NCBI GenBank assembly: GCA_963837335.1
Contig: CAWINS010000042.1
Span: forward strand, 1-64,000
DNA: 64,000 nt
DNA from: RYN-230 sp963837335
GTDB taxonomy: Bacteria > Actinomycetota > Actinomycetes > Streptosporangiales > Streptosporangiaceae
Direction of reading: 5' to 3'
In this document: piece by piece, positions 42,716-51,169 of the stretch
How the letters are laid out: the number at the start of each line of letters is the position of its first letter
How positions within the stretch are numbered: position 1 is the first letter of the stretch
Notes under the pieces: model-generated
The model's database searches: none
Told to the model about the DNA's origin: nothing
Seen by the model: only the letters and a program-made list of their open reading frames with translations
Program-made: the position numbers and the translations under genes

Positions 42716-44794
42716 TCAGCGGGCAGGCTGGTAGACCGAAACGCGATCGGCGCGGTAAGCAAAGCGGAAACCCGTCTCATGCAAATACTGCACAATGGCG
42801 GGATTGGAGTACCAGACCACGACCCAGCCGATATGCATTCGCCGGGCGTCGCGGCGCCCGGCGGCGACCTCAGCTGCGGTCAGCGGCGTATAGGTCGACA
42901 GTTTCCGGGCCCACAGCGGCCGCGACGCCGACGCCGCTGCGGTCAGCGGCACGGTGACCGGGGCGAAGGTGAAATGCTGCGTCTTGATCAACCACGTGTA
43001 GAACGCATTCCTCTTGATCGCGTTCAGGGTGGGGGCGGGGATCCGGGACACATAAGCGATGGCGCGCGGGTGCCCGTCGGCGGTCGCCATGACCAGCGCC
43101 TGGGCCGCGAACCGGCCGCCGTATTCGGGGATCCCGCCGCGCAGCCCGTAGGGGACATCGACCACCATCCTCCCGGAGTGGTCGGCGGCGATGCGCCCAT
43201 CCAGCCCAGGCCAGGCCGTGGGCATCTGGCCGATCTTGGCGTTCCCGGAGTAGCCCAGCTCCAGGATGGCCAGGGCCATCACCACCACGATCAGTGGCTT
43301 GGCGTGATAGCGCATCCAGTTCACCGCCGCGCCGGCCAGCAGGGCCGCCGGGACCAGGCCGAGGATGGCCATCCGGTCAGCCTCGCGGAAGGCGGACAGG
43401 CCGGGGATGCGGACGAACCAGGTGTACGGCAGGAACGGTGAGACGTGCACCCCATTCCAGATCTGCGTCCACGGGACGAACTGCCGCTTGACCACCCACA
43501 GGGACATGCCCAGGGCCAGCGCCGCGCAGCCGACCCAGAGCGCGGCGAGCTGCCAGGCCCGGCGCCGCCGCCACATGACGATCAGGCCGATCAGCCCCAG
43601 CGCGGTGAGGGTCACGCCGAACATCGGCAGCCCCTCGTTGTCCCGGCTGTGCAGGAACGGCTGGGCCAGGGCGGTCAGGCCGAAGTCCGCCACCCGGGGG
43701 GTGGGCGCGAACATGCCGGGCAGGCCGACCCCGTAGAGCTTGTCCGTCACCCCGAGCAGCTGGGTGTCGATCCGCAGTCCGCCCCGGGCCTGTTCGTGGA
43801 TCATCGCGGCGAGCTGCGGGCCGGCCACGATCGCGGCGACCACGGCGCCCAGGGCGGCGGGCCACAACCGGGTCACCGAGGGACGCCACAACAGCCAGGG
43901 CAGCAGGACCAGCCCGGTCAGGATGCCGGTCAGCACGGCCGATTCCGGGTCGGTGAGCACGGCCGCGCCCACCACTACTCCAAGGACGACGGCGGGGCGC
44001 CAGCCGGGGGACCGGCGCAGCCGCACCGACGCCTCCAGGGCCAGCGGGAGGAACAGTGCCCCCACCGCGATGTTGACGTGGTACCAGTCTTCCTGGGCGA
44101 GCATCGCCGACAGGCCGAAGAACGCCCCGGCCGCGATCGCACCGGTCTGGCTGGGCAGCCACAGCCGGGCTGCGCGGTACATGGCGTAGCACAGCAGCCC
44201 GGGCACCACGATGACCAGCAGGTTGTACGAGGCACTGGGCCCGAAGATCAGCGTGACGGGGGTCATCAGCAGGCCCGGCAGCGGCATCAGCGTGTGGTAC
44301 CCGAGCTGGATCCCCACGGGCGCGGCCATGTGGTTGGTGAACCACGGGTCGGCCAGGTGGCTGACCCGCCGCGCCATCCACCAGAAGCCCCAGACGTACG
44401 CGGCCGAGTCCCGCATGTACGGCAGCTGGCCGGCCAGGTAGGTGGCCCGCGGCCAGGTCGCCGCCACGCCCGCGGCCAGGTAGCAGATGAGCAGGGTCAG
44501 CTGCCGGGCAGCCGGATGGGTGGTGAGCCGCCGGAACCCCGGCCCCGTGCCCGCCGGCCCCGGGCCCGATGACTCTGGGCCTGCTGGCCCCGGGCCCGAT
44601 GATCCTGGGCCTGCTGACTGCGGGTGCGATGTCTCCGGGCCTGCTGGCCCTGGTGCCTGCTGGCGCAGCCGCGCTCCGCGCGGTGTCTTCCCGCGCGGTG
44701 CTTCCCTGCCCGGCCATATCCGCTGGCTGCGCCGTATCCGCTGACCGCTCCGCATCTCCTGGCGACGCGGCCCTAGACGGCTGCGCCGCGCCAT
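42716..44794 (-). CDS. GT-C-like polytopic membrane protein B
   Basis: A 692-residue paralogue of the preceding protein, collinear over its membrane and C-terminal parts: TWPRATYLAGQLPYMRDSAA, YVWGFWWMAR, AAPVGIQLGYHTLMPLPG, LYNLL-type loop, WFVRIPGLSAFREADR, and IGWVVVWYSNPAIVQYL. The membrane topology is the same. The N-terminal 90 residues are Pro/Gly/Ser-rich repeats (SSGPGPAGPE, encoded by 18-bp units at about 44550-44660), and the frame there may be broken: another frame from 44879 (MDRAGHDPRVPLFPG) also looks coding. A role in surface glycan assembly with the nearby ABC exporter is inferred from context only. Confidence 0.75.
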   Translation of the reverse strand: MARRSRLGPRRQEMRSGQRIRRSQRIWPGREAPRGKTPRGARLRQQAPGPAGPETSHPQSAGPGSSGPGPAGPESSGPGPAGTGPGFRRLTTHPAARQLTLLICYLAAGVAATWPRATYLAGQLPYMRDSAAYVWGFWWMARRVSHLADPWFTNHMAAPVGIQLGYHTLMPLPGLLMTPVTLIFGPSASYNLLVIVVPGLLCYAMYRAARLWLPSQTGAIAAGAFFGLSAMLAQEDWYHVNIAVGALFLPLALEASVRLRRSPGWRPAVVLGVVVGAAVLTDPESAVLTGILTGLVLLPWLLWRPSVTRLWPAALGAVVAAIVAGPQLAAMIHEQARGGLRIDTQLLGVTDKLYGVGLPGMFAPTPRVADFGLTALAQPFLHSRDNEGLPMFGVTLTALGLIGLIVMWRRRRAWQLAALWVGCAALALGMSLWVVKRQFVPWTQIWNGVHVSPFLPYTWFVRIPGLSAFREADRMAILGLVPAALLAGAAVNWMRYHAKPLIVVVMALAILELGYSGNAKIGQMPTAWPGLDGRIAADHSGRMVVDVPYGLRGGIPEYGGRFAAQALVMATADGHPRAIAYVSRIPAPTLNAIKRNAFYTWLIKTQHFTFAPVTVPLTAAASASRPLWARKLSTYTPLTAAEVAAGRRDARRMHIGWVVVWYSNPAIVQYLHETGFRFAYRADRVSVYQPAR

Positions 44795-44997
44795 CTCGCC
44801 TCGCCGTTGCGGCGGGCGACTGCATCGCGCTCCGGCCGGGGAACAGCGGAACGCGCGGGTCGTGGCCCGCTCGGTCCATCAGTTCACCCCGTCCGGCGTC
44901 CCGTCCGCCGGGCCAGTGCTCACTGGCCCGCGCCGCCGCAGGACGCAGGTACCCGGTCGCCCCCCCGCGACCACTTTGCTTGCGGCGACAGTAAGTA

Positions 44998-45816
44998 GTG
45001 CCACTCATGCTAAACGGGATCGCGAGTGCCCCGGGACGGATTCAGCCGCTGCCGCAGGGCCCGGATTCATCCGCTCCCCGGGCAGCCGGTTTCCCGGGCC
45101 CGCTGGCGGGGCATTCCCGCTCGCAGGAGGAAGGAAGGCGACTATCGCGGCCACGGGGCGGGGCGCGTGGGGAGGTGAGGGCGGCGAGCGTCGTTCTGCT
45201 CCCGTGTGTTCCGTCGAGTGTCTCCGTTGCCCGCGGCCGGATCGGCGCCGAACTGCGCCAGGCTGGGCTCTCCGCTACCGCCATGGCCGACGCCGCCCTG
45301 GTCACGAGCGAATTGCTGAGCAACTCGATCCTGCACGCCCGGCCGCTGCCAGACGCCTGCATCCGGATTTCCTGGATCCTCTCCGCGACCGATGTGGAGA
45401 TCATCGTCAGCGACGGCGGCAGCGCGACCCGGCCACGGGCGGCACGTCCGTCGCTGTCCTCGATCGGCGGTCGCGGCCTGGGCATCGTGGAGCATGTGTG
45501 CTCTAGCTGGGGGGTGCGCGCGGACGAGCGGGGCACCACGGTATGGGCGGTCGTGCCCGCCTCGCGGGACGGCAGAGCCGGACCGGGTGGCGGCGGCCCC
45601 GGCGGGAGGGCCGCGGCCGCTGGCCAGCCGATGGGCGGGCCGGCTGCGGCGGAGGGGGCCACCAGGCGCATGCATCGTGCGGGCCGCGCCGTGGATGGCG
45701 GGGGGCGCAGCATGGACCACGCCAGCCGAAGCATGGATGGTGGCCTATTCCTGGCGAATGGGACGAAACGCGCCGCCGGGCAGCCCGCCGCCCAGGCGGG
45801 GGTCACCGCACAATAA
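44998..45816 (+). CDS. ATP-binding RsbW-like anti-sigma/serine kinase-type protein
   Basis: The central part is a HATPase_c_2 domain: SVARGRIGAELRQAGLSATAMADAALVTSELLSNSILHARP carries the N-box (E-L-x-x-N) and VEIIVSDGGSA the G1 box, with GGRGLGIVEHVCSSWGV the G2 box. Such proteins phosphorylate anti-sigma antagonists (STAS proteins) or bind sigma factors; a STAS gene lies 2.4 kb downstream. Streptomyces has many such orphan kinases. The N-terminal 60 residues and the C-terminal 70 (Gly/Met/Arg-rich) are low complexity. The start is uncertain between 44998 and GTG 45175. Confidence 0.8.
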   Translation: MPLMLNGIASAPGRIQPLPQGPDSSAPRAAGFPGPLAGHSRSQEEGRRLSRPRGGARGEVRAASVVLLPCVPSSVSVARGRIGAELRQAGLSATAMADAALVTSELLSNSILHARPLPDACIRISWILSATDVEIIVSDGGSATRPRAARPSLSSIGGRGLGIVEHVCSSWGVRADERGTTVWAVVPASRDGRAGPGGGGPGGRAAAAGQPMGGPAAAEGATRRMHRAGRAVDGGGRSMDHASRSMDGGLFLANGTKRAAGQPAAQAGVTAQ

Positions 45817-45948
45817 ACACGTCTGGTGATCATTGACCAGGGACGCGTAATCAGCCACGGAAGTGGTGATACTCCCTCCGAGGGGTCATCCGTGCGCGGG
45901 GTGCGGCGGGGACGAGTGGGGGAACGGCGGGCACGAGCGGGGGAAATT

Positions 45949-47314
45949 GTGAGCTACACCCACGGCGCGGACAGTGAAGCCGGCCGGCTGCGCACCGTTC
46001 TCGTCCATCGTCCGGGGGCTGAGCTCAAACGGATCTCCCCGCGCAGCCGCAGCTCCCTCCTGTTCGACCGGCTGCCCTGGGTGGCCCGGGCCCAGCAGGA
46101 GCACGATGCCTTCACGCAGATCCTCCGGGACCACGGCGTCGAGGTGCTTTACGTCACCGAGCTGCTGCAGGATGCGCTCGAGTATGCGCCGGCCCGTGAT
46201 GCCGCGATCAGCGCGGCGCTCGATGACCGCCGGCTCGGTGACGAACTCCGTGCGGTGGTCCGTGAGCATCTCGAGGGCCTCGAGTCCGAGATGCTGGCCC
46301 AGGCACTGATCGCCGGGATCAGTCCGGGCGAACTCAGTTCCGGTCGCGGGGTGGTCTACCAGCTTCTCGACCGGCACGACTTCGTCCTGGACCCGCTGCC
46401 CAACCTGATGTTCACCCGGGATACGAGCGTATGGATCGGAGACCGCGTCGCGGTGTCCAGCCTTGGGGCCCGTGACCGGGAGGCCCGGCTCCTCGCCGTG
46501 CTCTACGCGCATCACCCGAGGTTCGCCGGGACCAAGATGCTGTATGGCCCGCATCTGGAGCCGATCGCGGGCGGCGACATCGTGCTGCTGGCCCCGGGCG
46601 TGATCGCGGTGGGCGTTAGCGAGCAGAGCAGCCCGGCGGGAGTGGAGCGGCTCGCCCGGAATGCCTTCGCGGCCGGCCTGGCGCACACGGTGCTGGCCAT
46701 GCCCATCCACCGGACCCAGGCGGCCCACCTGGACATGATCTGCACCGTGATCGGCAGCGGGGTGATCGTGATGCATCCCGCGCTCGCCTACACGCTGACC
46801 GTGCACAGCCATCACGTCCCGCGGCGACCGGTTGCGGGTGTCGCGGCCCCAGCCGTTCCTGGCCGCCGCGGCCCAGGCCATGGGGATCGAGCGGCTTACC
46901 TTGATCGACACCGGGCTGGACCCGCTCACCGCCCCGCGCGGCCACGGTGAAGGGGGCCAGTGGGACGACGGCGGCAACGCGCTGTCCCTCGGCCGTGGGC
47001 TGGCCATCTGCGATGAGCGGAGCGTGGAGACCAACGCCAGGCTGACCGAGGCCGGGATCGAGGTCATCCCGGTGCCCGCCAGCGAGCTGGGCGGCGGCCG
47101 GGGCGGTCCGCGCTGCATGTCGTGCGCGGTGACCAGGGATCCCGCCACGGAGCCGGTCTGGCCGGCGGAATCGAGGACGCCTGCGGGTCAGATCACCCGT
47201 CCCGACCTGGCCCCGCTTCCGCGGCCGGCGCCCCTGGTGAGCAACCCGCACGGACTCGGCAGTCGAGACGGAGACCCAGCTGCTCGTGCAGGCCCCTTGA
47301 ATCCAGGTCCTTAA
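45949..47314 (+). CDS. arcA: Arginine deiminase (one frame break)
   Basis: Hydrolyses arginine to citrulline and ammonia. GTG 45949 has GGGGGAAA upstream. The first frame carries GRLRTVLVHRPGAELKRI, LPNLMFTRDTSVWIG (substrate-binding Asp region) and MPIHRTQAAHLDMICTVI (catalytic His and Asp). Near 46815 the frame changes; removing one C in GTCCCGCGG gives HVRGDRLRVSRPQPFLAAAAQAMG, and the second frame carries EGGQWDDGGNALSLG and the nucleophile Cys in GGPRCMSC. After CAVTRDPA, where other deiminases end, the frame runs on about 55 residues to 47314, suggesting a second indel. No arcB or arcC genes flank it. Role: arginine catabolism or acid/energy stress. Confidence 0.87.
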
Positions 47315-47402
47315 ATCCAGGCCCGGTAGCGCAGGGGCCCGGTCCAGCCCGGGGATCCGCTCCAGCGCAGGGGCGCGCTCCAGCGCAGGCCGCCCGGCGG
47401 CG

Positions 47403-48074
47403 TCACGCGGATGGCGGGAGGTCCACCACCTCGGCGAGGATGCTGAACGTCGGGCACGGCCAGCGCCACATGCAACTCCGGCAGCGCCGGATGGGGCTGC
47501 TCGGGTCGGTGGTGATACCCCCCGCGTCGAGCGGCTGGTGCAGGTCGATCAGGCGTCCGGCGAGCTCAGTGAACTGGAGGATCTGCTCCCGCGCCTCGGC
47601 CAGGAAGGCCAGGTCCCCCGGAGTCATCCGGGCGTTCAGCGGGACCACGCCCTCACGGTTGATCAGGCGGCTGTAGTGCCGGCTGCTCTCCAGCCACGAC
47701 GATGCGGCCTGGGCGCGAGAGCGCAGCCCTTCCATGTCGCCCCGGATCCGGGTCCGCTGCTGATCCACGTCAGGTGCCCAGGACGCCGGGCCCGAGTCCG
47801 GGTAGGCCGGCCCGGGGGCACCGGGCCTCGTGCCGGGCACTGTCGGCAGCATGTCCTCCGCGAGCGGCGCCGCCAGTGGCCCCGGCGGCAGCGGCCCCGT
47901 GGCCGGCGGCGGCGCGGTGGTCAGCGGTCCCGTGGTCAGGGGCTCAGCGGGCAGCGGCGCGGAGAGCATGTCCGGCAGGGGCGCGGACAGGGGAATGGGA
48001 CCGGTCGCGTTCACGTTCGGAAGTGGTCGCAGGGTCGCTGTCTTCGGTTCTGGCTGCTCTGGCAAGGGGTACAT
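47403..48074 (-). CDS. Hypothetical protein with C-x2-C-M-x-R-W-P-C-P motif
   Basis: A 223-residue protein I cannot assign. The first 90 residues are Pro/Ala/Leu-rich repeats (SAPLPDMLSAPLPAEPLTTG). The second half (about 105-200) is helical, with SSWLESSRHYSRLINREGVVPLNARMTPGDLAFLAEAREQIL and then CRSCMWRWPCPTFSIL near the C-terminus. The three Cys in that motif suggest a metal or iron-sulfur site. It is encoded alone, divergent from a STAS gene and adjacent to the arginine deiminase. The C-terminal motif gives me confidence that it is a real protein. Confidence 0.6.
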   Translation of the reverse strand: MYPLPEQPEPKTATLRPLPNVNATGPIPLSAPLPDMLSAPLPAEPLTTGPLTTAPPPATGPLPPGPLAAPLAEDMLPTVPGTRPGAPGPAYPDSGPASWAPDVDQQRTRIRGDMEGLRSRAQAASSWLESSRHYSRLINREGVVPLNARMTPGDLAFLAEAREQILQFTELAGRLIDLHQPLDAGGITTDPSSPIRRCRSCMWRWPCPTFSILAEVVDLPPSA

Positions 48075-48218
48075 CCCGGGGGCTCCGCCTCGCTGGTGCC
48101 GGCATCAGGTCGATTACCCTCCAGCTTGACGCAGAAATGCCCGGTCCGCCTGCGATTTAACCGTGTGCTCTCCGTAAGCATCTGGTCCTGGACGCACAGC
48201 GGCGGTAGGGTGCCGCTC

Positions 48219-48557
48219 GTGGAACTAAAGGTATCGAGCCGCAGCGAGGGTGACCGCGTCGTAGTAGCCCTGTCCGGCGAAATCGACCTTTATACCGCTC
48301 CGCGGCTGCAGAGTCGGCTGGCTTCGGAGCTGAACGTGGACCACCCGGTACGGCTCGTGGTCGACATGTCCGGGGTGGACTTCTGCGATTCCACCGGCAT
48401 GAACGTCCTGCTTGCTGCGCAGCGGATGGCGCGCGAGCACGGCGGGAACGTCGAACTCAGCGGCCCGCGGCCCGCGGTGCGCAAGATCCTCCAGGTGACC
48501 GGGCTGGAGTCGGTGTTCACGGTGACCGGCGACGGGGCCTCGGTTTCTGGTCAGTAG
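48219..48557 (+). CDS. STAS-domain anti-sigma factor antagonist
   Basis: A 112-residue single STAS domain of the RsbV/SpoIIAA/BldG type. VVVALSGEIDLYTAPRLQSRL is the conserved N-terminal strand-helix and RLVVDMSGVDFCDSTGMNVLL contains the Ser (in DST) that the cognate kinase phosphorylates. In the unphosphorylated form such proteins bind an anti-sigma factor and release the sigma factor. GTG 48219 has GGTAGGG eight bases upstream. The RsbW-like gene at 44998 may encode the matching kinase. Confidence 0.9.
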   Translation: MELKVSSRSEGDRVVVALSGEIDLYTAPRLQSRLASELNVDHPVRLVVDMSGVDFCDSTGMNVLLAAQRMAREHGGNVELSGPRPAVRKILQVTGLESVFTVTGDGASVSGQ

Positions 48558-48561
48558 GACC

Positions 48562-48638
48562 AGGCCCGCCGTTCCCAGGCCGCCGTTCCACGGTCGCCGT
48601 TCCCAGGGCCCGCCGTTCTCAGGTCGCCGTTCCCAGGC
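48562..48638. repeat. Minisatellite between STAS and GT2 genes
   Basis: Five near copies of GCCGTTCCCAGG with spacers (period 14-16 bp), starting right after the STAS stop codon and ending about 50 bp before the glycosyltransferase start. Its unit CCGCCGTTCCCAGG is not related to the other minisatellites here. Confidence 0.8.
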
Positions 48639-48689
48639 TGGGCGGCCACGCACGGTTGCCGGAGGCTGTTCTCCCACTAAGATCGGCGC

Positions 48690-49448
48690 ATGCCGCCGAG
48701 CGGTGACGTCGCCATCGTCATTCCAGCCAAGAATGAGTCCGACCGTATCCAGGCGACCGTGAAAGCGGCCGCCGGCCTGCCCGGCGCGGACATGCTCATC
48801 GTCGTGGACGACGGGTCCGCCGACGACACGGGTTTCGTTGCGGAGAATGCGGGAGCGATCGTCCTGCGGCACGGGCGCTCCCGCGGCAAGGGCGCGGCGC
48901 TGGAAACTGGCGCCGAGGCGGTCGGGCTGCTGGAGCGCGGCGAGGAGCGCGAGGCGCCCCGGCATCTGCTCTTTCTCGACGCTGACCTGGCCGAGTCCGC
49001 GGCGCACGCGGCGCCCCTGGTGCAGCCGGTCCGCGACGGCCAGGCGGACATGACCATCGCGGTGTTCAGCGAGCGGGTCCGGGCGGGCGGGCACGGTTTC
49101 GTGGTGGCCCTGTCCGGGTCGGGTATCCGCCGCGCCACCGGCTGGCTCCCGGCCCAGCCGCTCAACGGGCAGCGCTGCCTCACCCGGGCCGCGTTCGAGG
49201 CCGCCCGGCCGCTGGCCCCGGGCTGGGGCGTGGAAACGGGAATGACTATCGACCTGCTCCGCCTGGGCTTGCGGGTGACCGAGGTGGAGGTGCCCATGGC
49301 GCACCGGGTCACCGGTGGCGACTGGCACGCCCAGCTGCACCGCGCCCGGCAGTTCGCCGACGTGGCCTGGGCTCTGACCGTCCGGGAGCGCGCCCTGCGG
49401 ACGAGGGTGGAGACGGCCCGGCACGCGCTGCGGCGGTCCCGCGGCTAG
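48690..49448 (+). CDS. Glycosyltransferase family 2 protein
   Basis: A 252-residue GT-A fold enzyme with no membrane segment. VAIVIPAKNESDRI starts the domain; IVVDDGSADDTGFVAE carries the nucleotide-binding DD motif, HLLFLDADLAES the DxD-like metal site, and GWGVETGMTIDLLRLG the acceptor helix with the GxxxExxM-type catalytic region. It resembles polyprenyl-phosphate glucosyl- or mannosyltransferases of the DPG/DPM kind, but the donor is not certain. The context (ABC exporter, two GT-C-like proteins) supports a role in supplying lipid-linked sugars. Confidence 0.88.
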   Translation: MPPSGDVAIVIPAKNESDRIQATVKAAAGLPGADMLIVVDDGSADDTGFVAENAGAIVLRHGRSRGKGAALETGAEAVGLLERGEEREAPRHLLFLDADLAESAAHAAPLVQPVRDGQADMTIAVFSERVRAGGHGFVVALSGSGIRRATGWLPAQPLNGQRCLTRAAFEAARPLAPGWGVETGMTIDLLRLGLRVTEVEVPMAHRVTGGDWHAQLHRARQFADVAWALTVRERALRTRVETARHALRRSRG

Positions 49449-49492
49449 GTCAGGCGGATTGCTGGGTGGGATCCTCGGGCTGGCGGGCTGAC

Positions 49493-50232
49493 TCAGGCGT
49501 GCTGGGCTGAGTCGGGCTCGATGCCGTGCTGCAACAGCAACCCCTGCAGCCGGTTCACCTCATCGCGCAGCCAGTCGAGTTCGCGGCCCAGCGTGGCGAC
49601 GTCCACCCCGGCCGACCACTGCGCGATCAGGCGGTCCCGCTCGGCCAGCAATTCCTTCTCGCTCTCCCGCGCCGCCGCGGCCCGGTCGAAGTCCTTCGCG
49701 TCCACGGCCGCGTCCTTGGCCTGCCGGGCCAGCTCGATCCGGGTGTCGTAGTCCCGGATGCCGGGCGGGCGTGATGACCTGGCTCGGCGCCTGCCGGTCC
49801 TGGCTCACCAGCTCGAGGACCTGGTTGCGGACCCGGGGCACGGTGACGCCGAGCCGGTCGAGCACGTGCCAGCCGACCCCGTCTCCCTCGCTGACCAGGC
49901 CGAGCAGGATGTGCTCGGTGCCCACGTGGAGGTGGCCGAGCCGGACCGCCTCCCGGACCGCGAGCTCGAGGACCTTCTTGCTCCGCGGCGTGAACGGGAT
50001 GTGCCCGGTCGGCTCCTGCTTCCCCTCGCCGATGATGTCCAGGACCTGCTCCCGCGCCGGCCTCGGGGCTGATGCCCAGCACGTGCAGGGCCCGGCCCGC
50101 TGCCCCGTCGCGGTCCCGGAGCAGCCCGAGCAGTATGTGCTCGGTCCCGATGAAGTTGTGGTGCAGCGCCCGGGCTTCCTGCTGAGCCGAGATGATCACT
50201 TCGCGGGCCTGCGGGCTGAACCGGCGGAACAT
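49493..50232 (-). CDS. Clp N-domain and UVR-domain protein, no ATPase (two frame breaks)
   Basis: Joined across two breaks this is about 246 residues. The first Clp-N repeat (MFRRFSPQAREVIISAQQEA, NFIGTEHILLGLLRDRDG) begins at ATG 50232, with GGGAGA upstream. Near 50062 the frame changes to read REQVLDIIGEGKQEPTG and FTPRSKKVLELA, then the second repeat (HVGTEHILLGLVSEGDGVGWH). Near 49765 a second change gives IRDYDTRIELARQAKD and a UVR motif (AKDFDRAAAARESEKELL) with a coiled-coil end. It therefore carries the ClpC substrate-receiving domain and a UVR (McsA-like) region but no AAA+ module, and may be an adaptor or decoy of ClpC (inference). It is coupled to the Fic-like gene. Confidence 0.72.
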
Positions 50233-50706
50233 CAGAGTCTCCCTTGCGCCGGGCGGTCCGCCGCAGATTCGGCAGCCATCCATGCATCGGTGCCTCCTTG
50301 GCTGGTGTTGGGCGGGCGGCGGCTTCGCGGTAGGCGGAGATCCGGGGGACAGCCACGCCGCCAGGTCAGCGGCGGACCGCCGCCCGGCGGCCAGGTCGGC
50401 CACGACCGCCGCAGTGTCCTCGGCCGGCTCGAGATCGACCTGCCAGCCGTTCACCGCGAGGAACGTGACGGTCGCCAGCACCGCGGCCTGGTCGTTACCG
50501 CGGGCCAGCGGGCGATGCCGGATGAGCGCGCTGAGCAGGGCGGCCGCCCGCTCCGCGGGTTCACCGCCCGCGGCCGGCGATCGCGCTTCGGCGAGGGCGG
50601 CTTCGGCGGCGGCGACATCCAGCAGGTCGAGCACGGCCGGGACGTCCTGCCCCAGCGCCCGCCCGGCGATGACGACCAGGGCACCCAGATCCATCGGCGT
50701 CATCAC
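50232..50706 (-). CDS. Fic/Doc-like protein with degenerate Fic motif (one frame break)
   Basis: About 157 residues, starting with ATG 50706 overlapping the RHH gene stop by 4 bp. The core LLSALIRHRPLARGNDQAAVLATVTFLAVNGW aligns with the Doc motif region HPFxxGNKRTAxxAxxxFLxxNG, but the catalytic His is Arg and K-R is D-Q. It is thus probably inactive as a nucleotidyl- or phosphotransferase, or acts otherwise. As sequenced the frame runs on into the Clp-N gene; dropping one C from CCCCC near 50346 gives a stop (TGA) overlapping the Clp-N ATG, so I end it at 50232. Third member of the family type II toxin-antitoxin-like layout. Confidence 0.7.
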
Positions 50707-50921
50707 GACTCGTCCCGCAGCATCTGGAGGATCCGCTGGTGCCGCGCGACGTTGTCCTCGAGCAGCCGGATGAACCGCTCGTCTCGCTGCCGCTCTTCCA
50801 CCAGCGAGGTAATCGCCTCACGCACCACATCGGACACCGACCGGCCTTCGACCTCGGCGACGGCCTCCAGACGTTCGGCGAGTCCGGGCTCCAGCCGCAG
50901 CACCATGTTCTTGGTCTTCAT
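50703..50921 (-). CDS. Ribbon-helix-helix antitoxin/regulator
   Basis: A 72-residue protein: NMVLRLEPGLAERLEAVAEVEGRSVSDVVREAITSLVEER is a CopG/MetJ-type ribbon-helix-helix, with the DNA-contacting N-terminal strand and two helices. A C-terminal charged helix (RDERFIRLLEDNVARHQRIL) could bind the partner. ATG 50921 is chosen since AGAGG lies upstream; an in-frame ATG at 50951 would overlap the operator. Overlaps the Fic-like gene by 4 bp, so it is presumed to regulate this operon and neutralise its partner. Confidence 0.85.
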   Translation of the reverse strand: MKTKNMVLRLEPGLAERLEAVAEVEGRSVSDVVREAITSLVEERQRDERFIRLLEDNVARHQRILQMLRDES

Positions 50922-50934
50922 CGGGCCGCCTCTC

Positions 50935-50950
50935 TGATATCGAGATATCA
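50935..50950. promoter_or_regulatory. Palindromic operator for the RHH operon
   Basis: TGATATC-GA-GATATCA, a perfect 7-bp palindrome with two-base spacer, 14 to 29 bases upstream of the RHH start codon, with a further CGATACC half-site just beyond. It is the only obvious palindrome in the promoter region, and RHH regulators bind such sites. Confidence 0.65.
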
Positions 50951-51169
50951 CGATACCATAGGGCTGACGGTCAGCCTACCCGGGGAGCGCGGATCGGCGC
51001 GCTGGCCCACTTCTCCCGCGGAATGTGCGCCATAGCGGACGATTTGTGCGTTTCCCGCGCACCATCCGCGGGATAAGTCGCGGGCCCGTCCGGTCGGTGT
51101 GGGCGGTGGCCACATATCACGTATGTGGTGCAGTTTTGCGAGGAGTTTCGTCCGTTTCGCTGCACCAAA

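Noticed and set aside
45042..45833. 263-codon minus-strand frame opposite the RsbW-like gene
   Set aside because: The + strand holds the HATPase boxes; this frame is low complexity.
48562..48638. CRISPR array
   Set aside because: The repeat period is 14-16 bp with no distinct spacers and no cas genes; it is a minisatellite.
50232..50706. Translational fusion of the Fic-like and Clp-N proteins as sequenced
   Set aside because: The Clp-N start has its own ribosome site, and removal of one C in a C-run gives a Fic stop overlapping the Clp-N ATG, the usual coupled layout.
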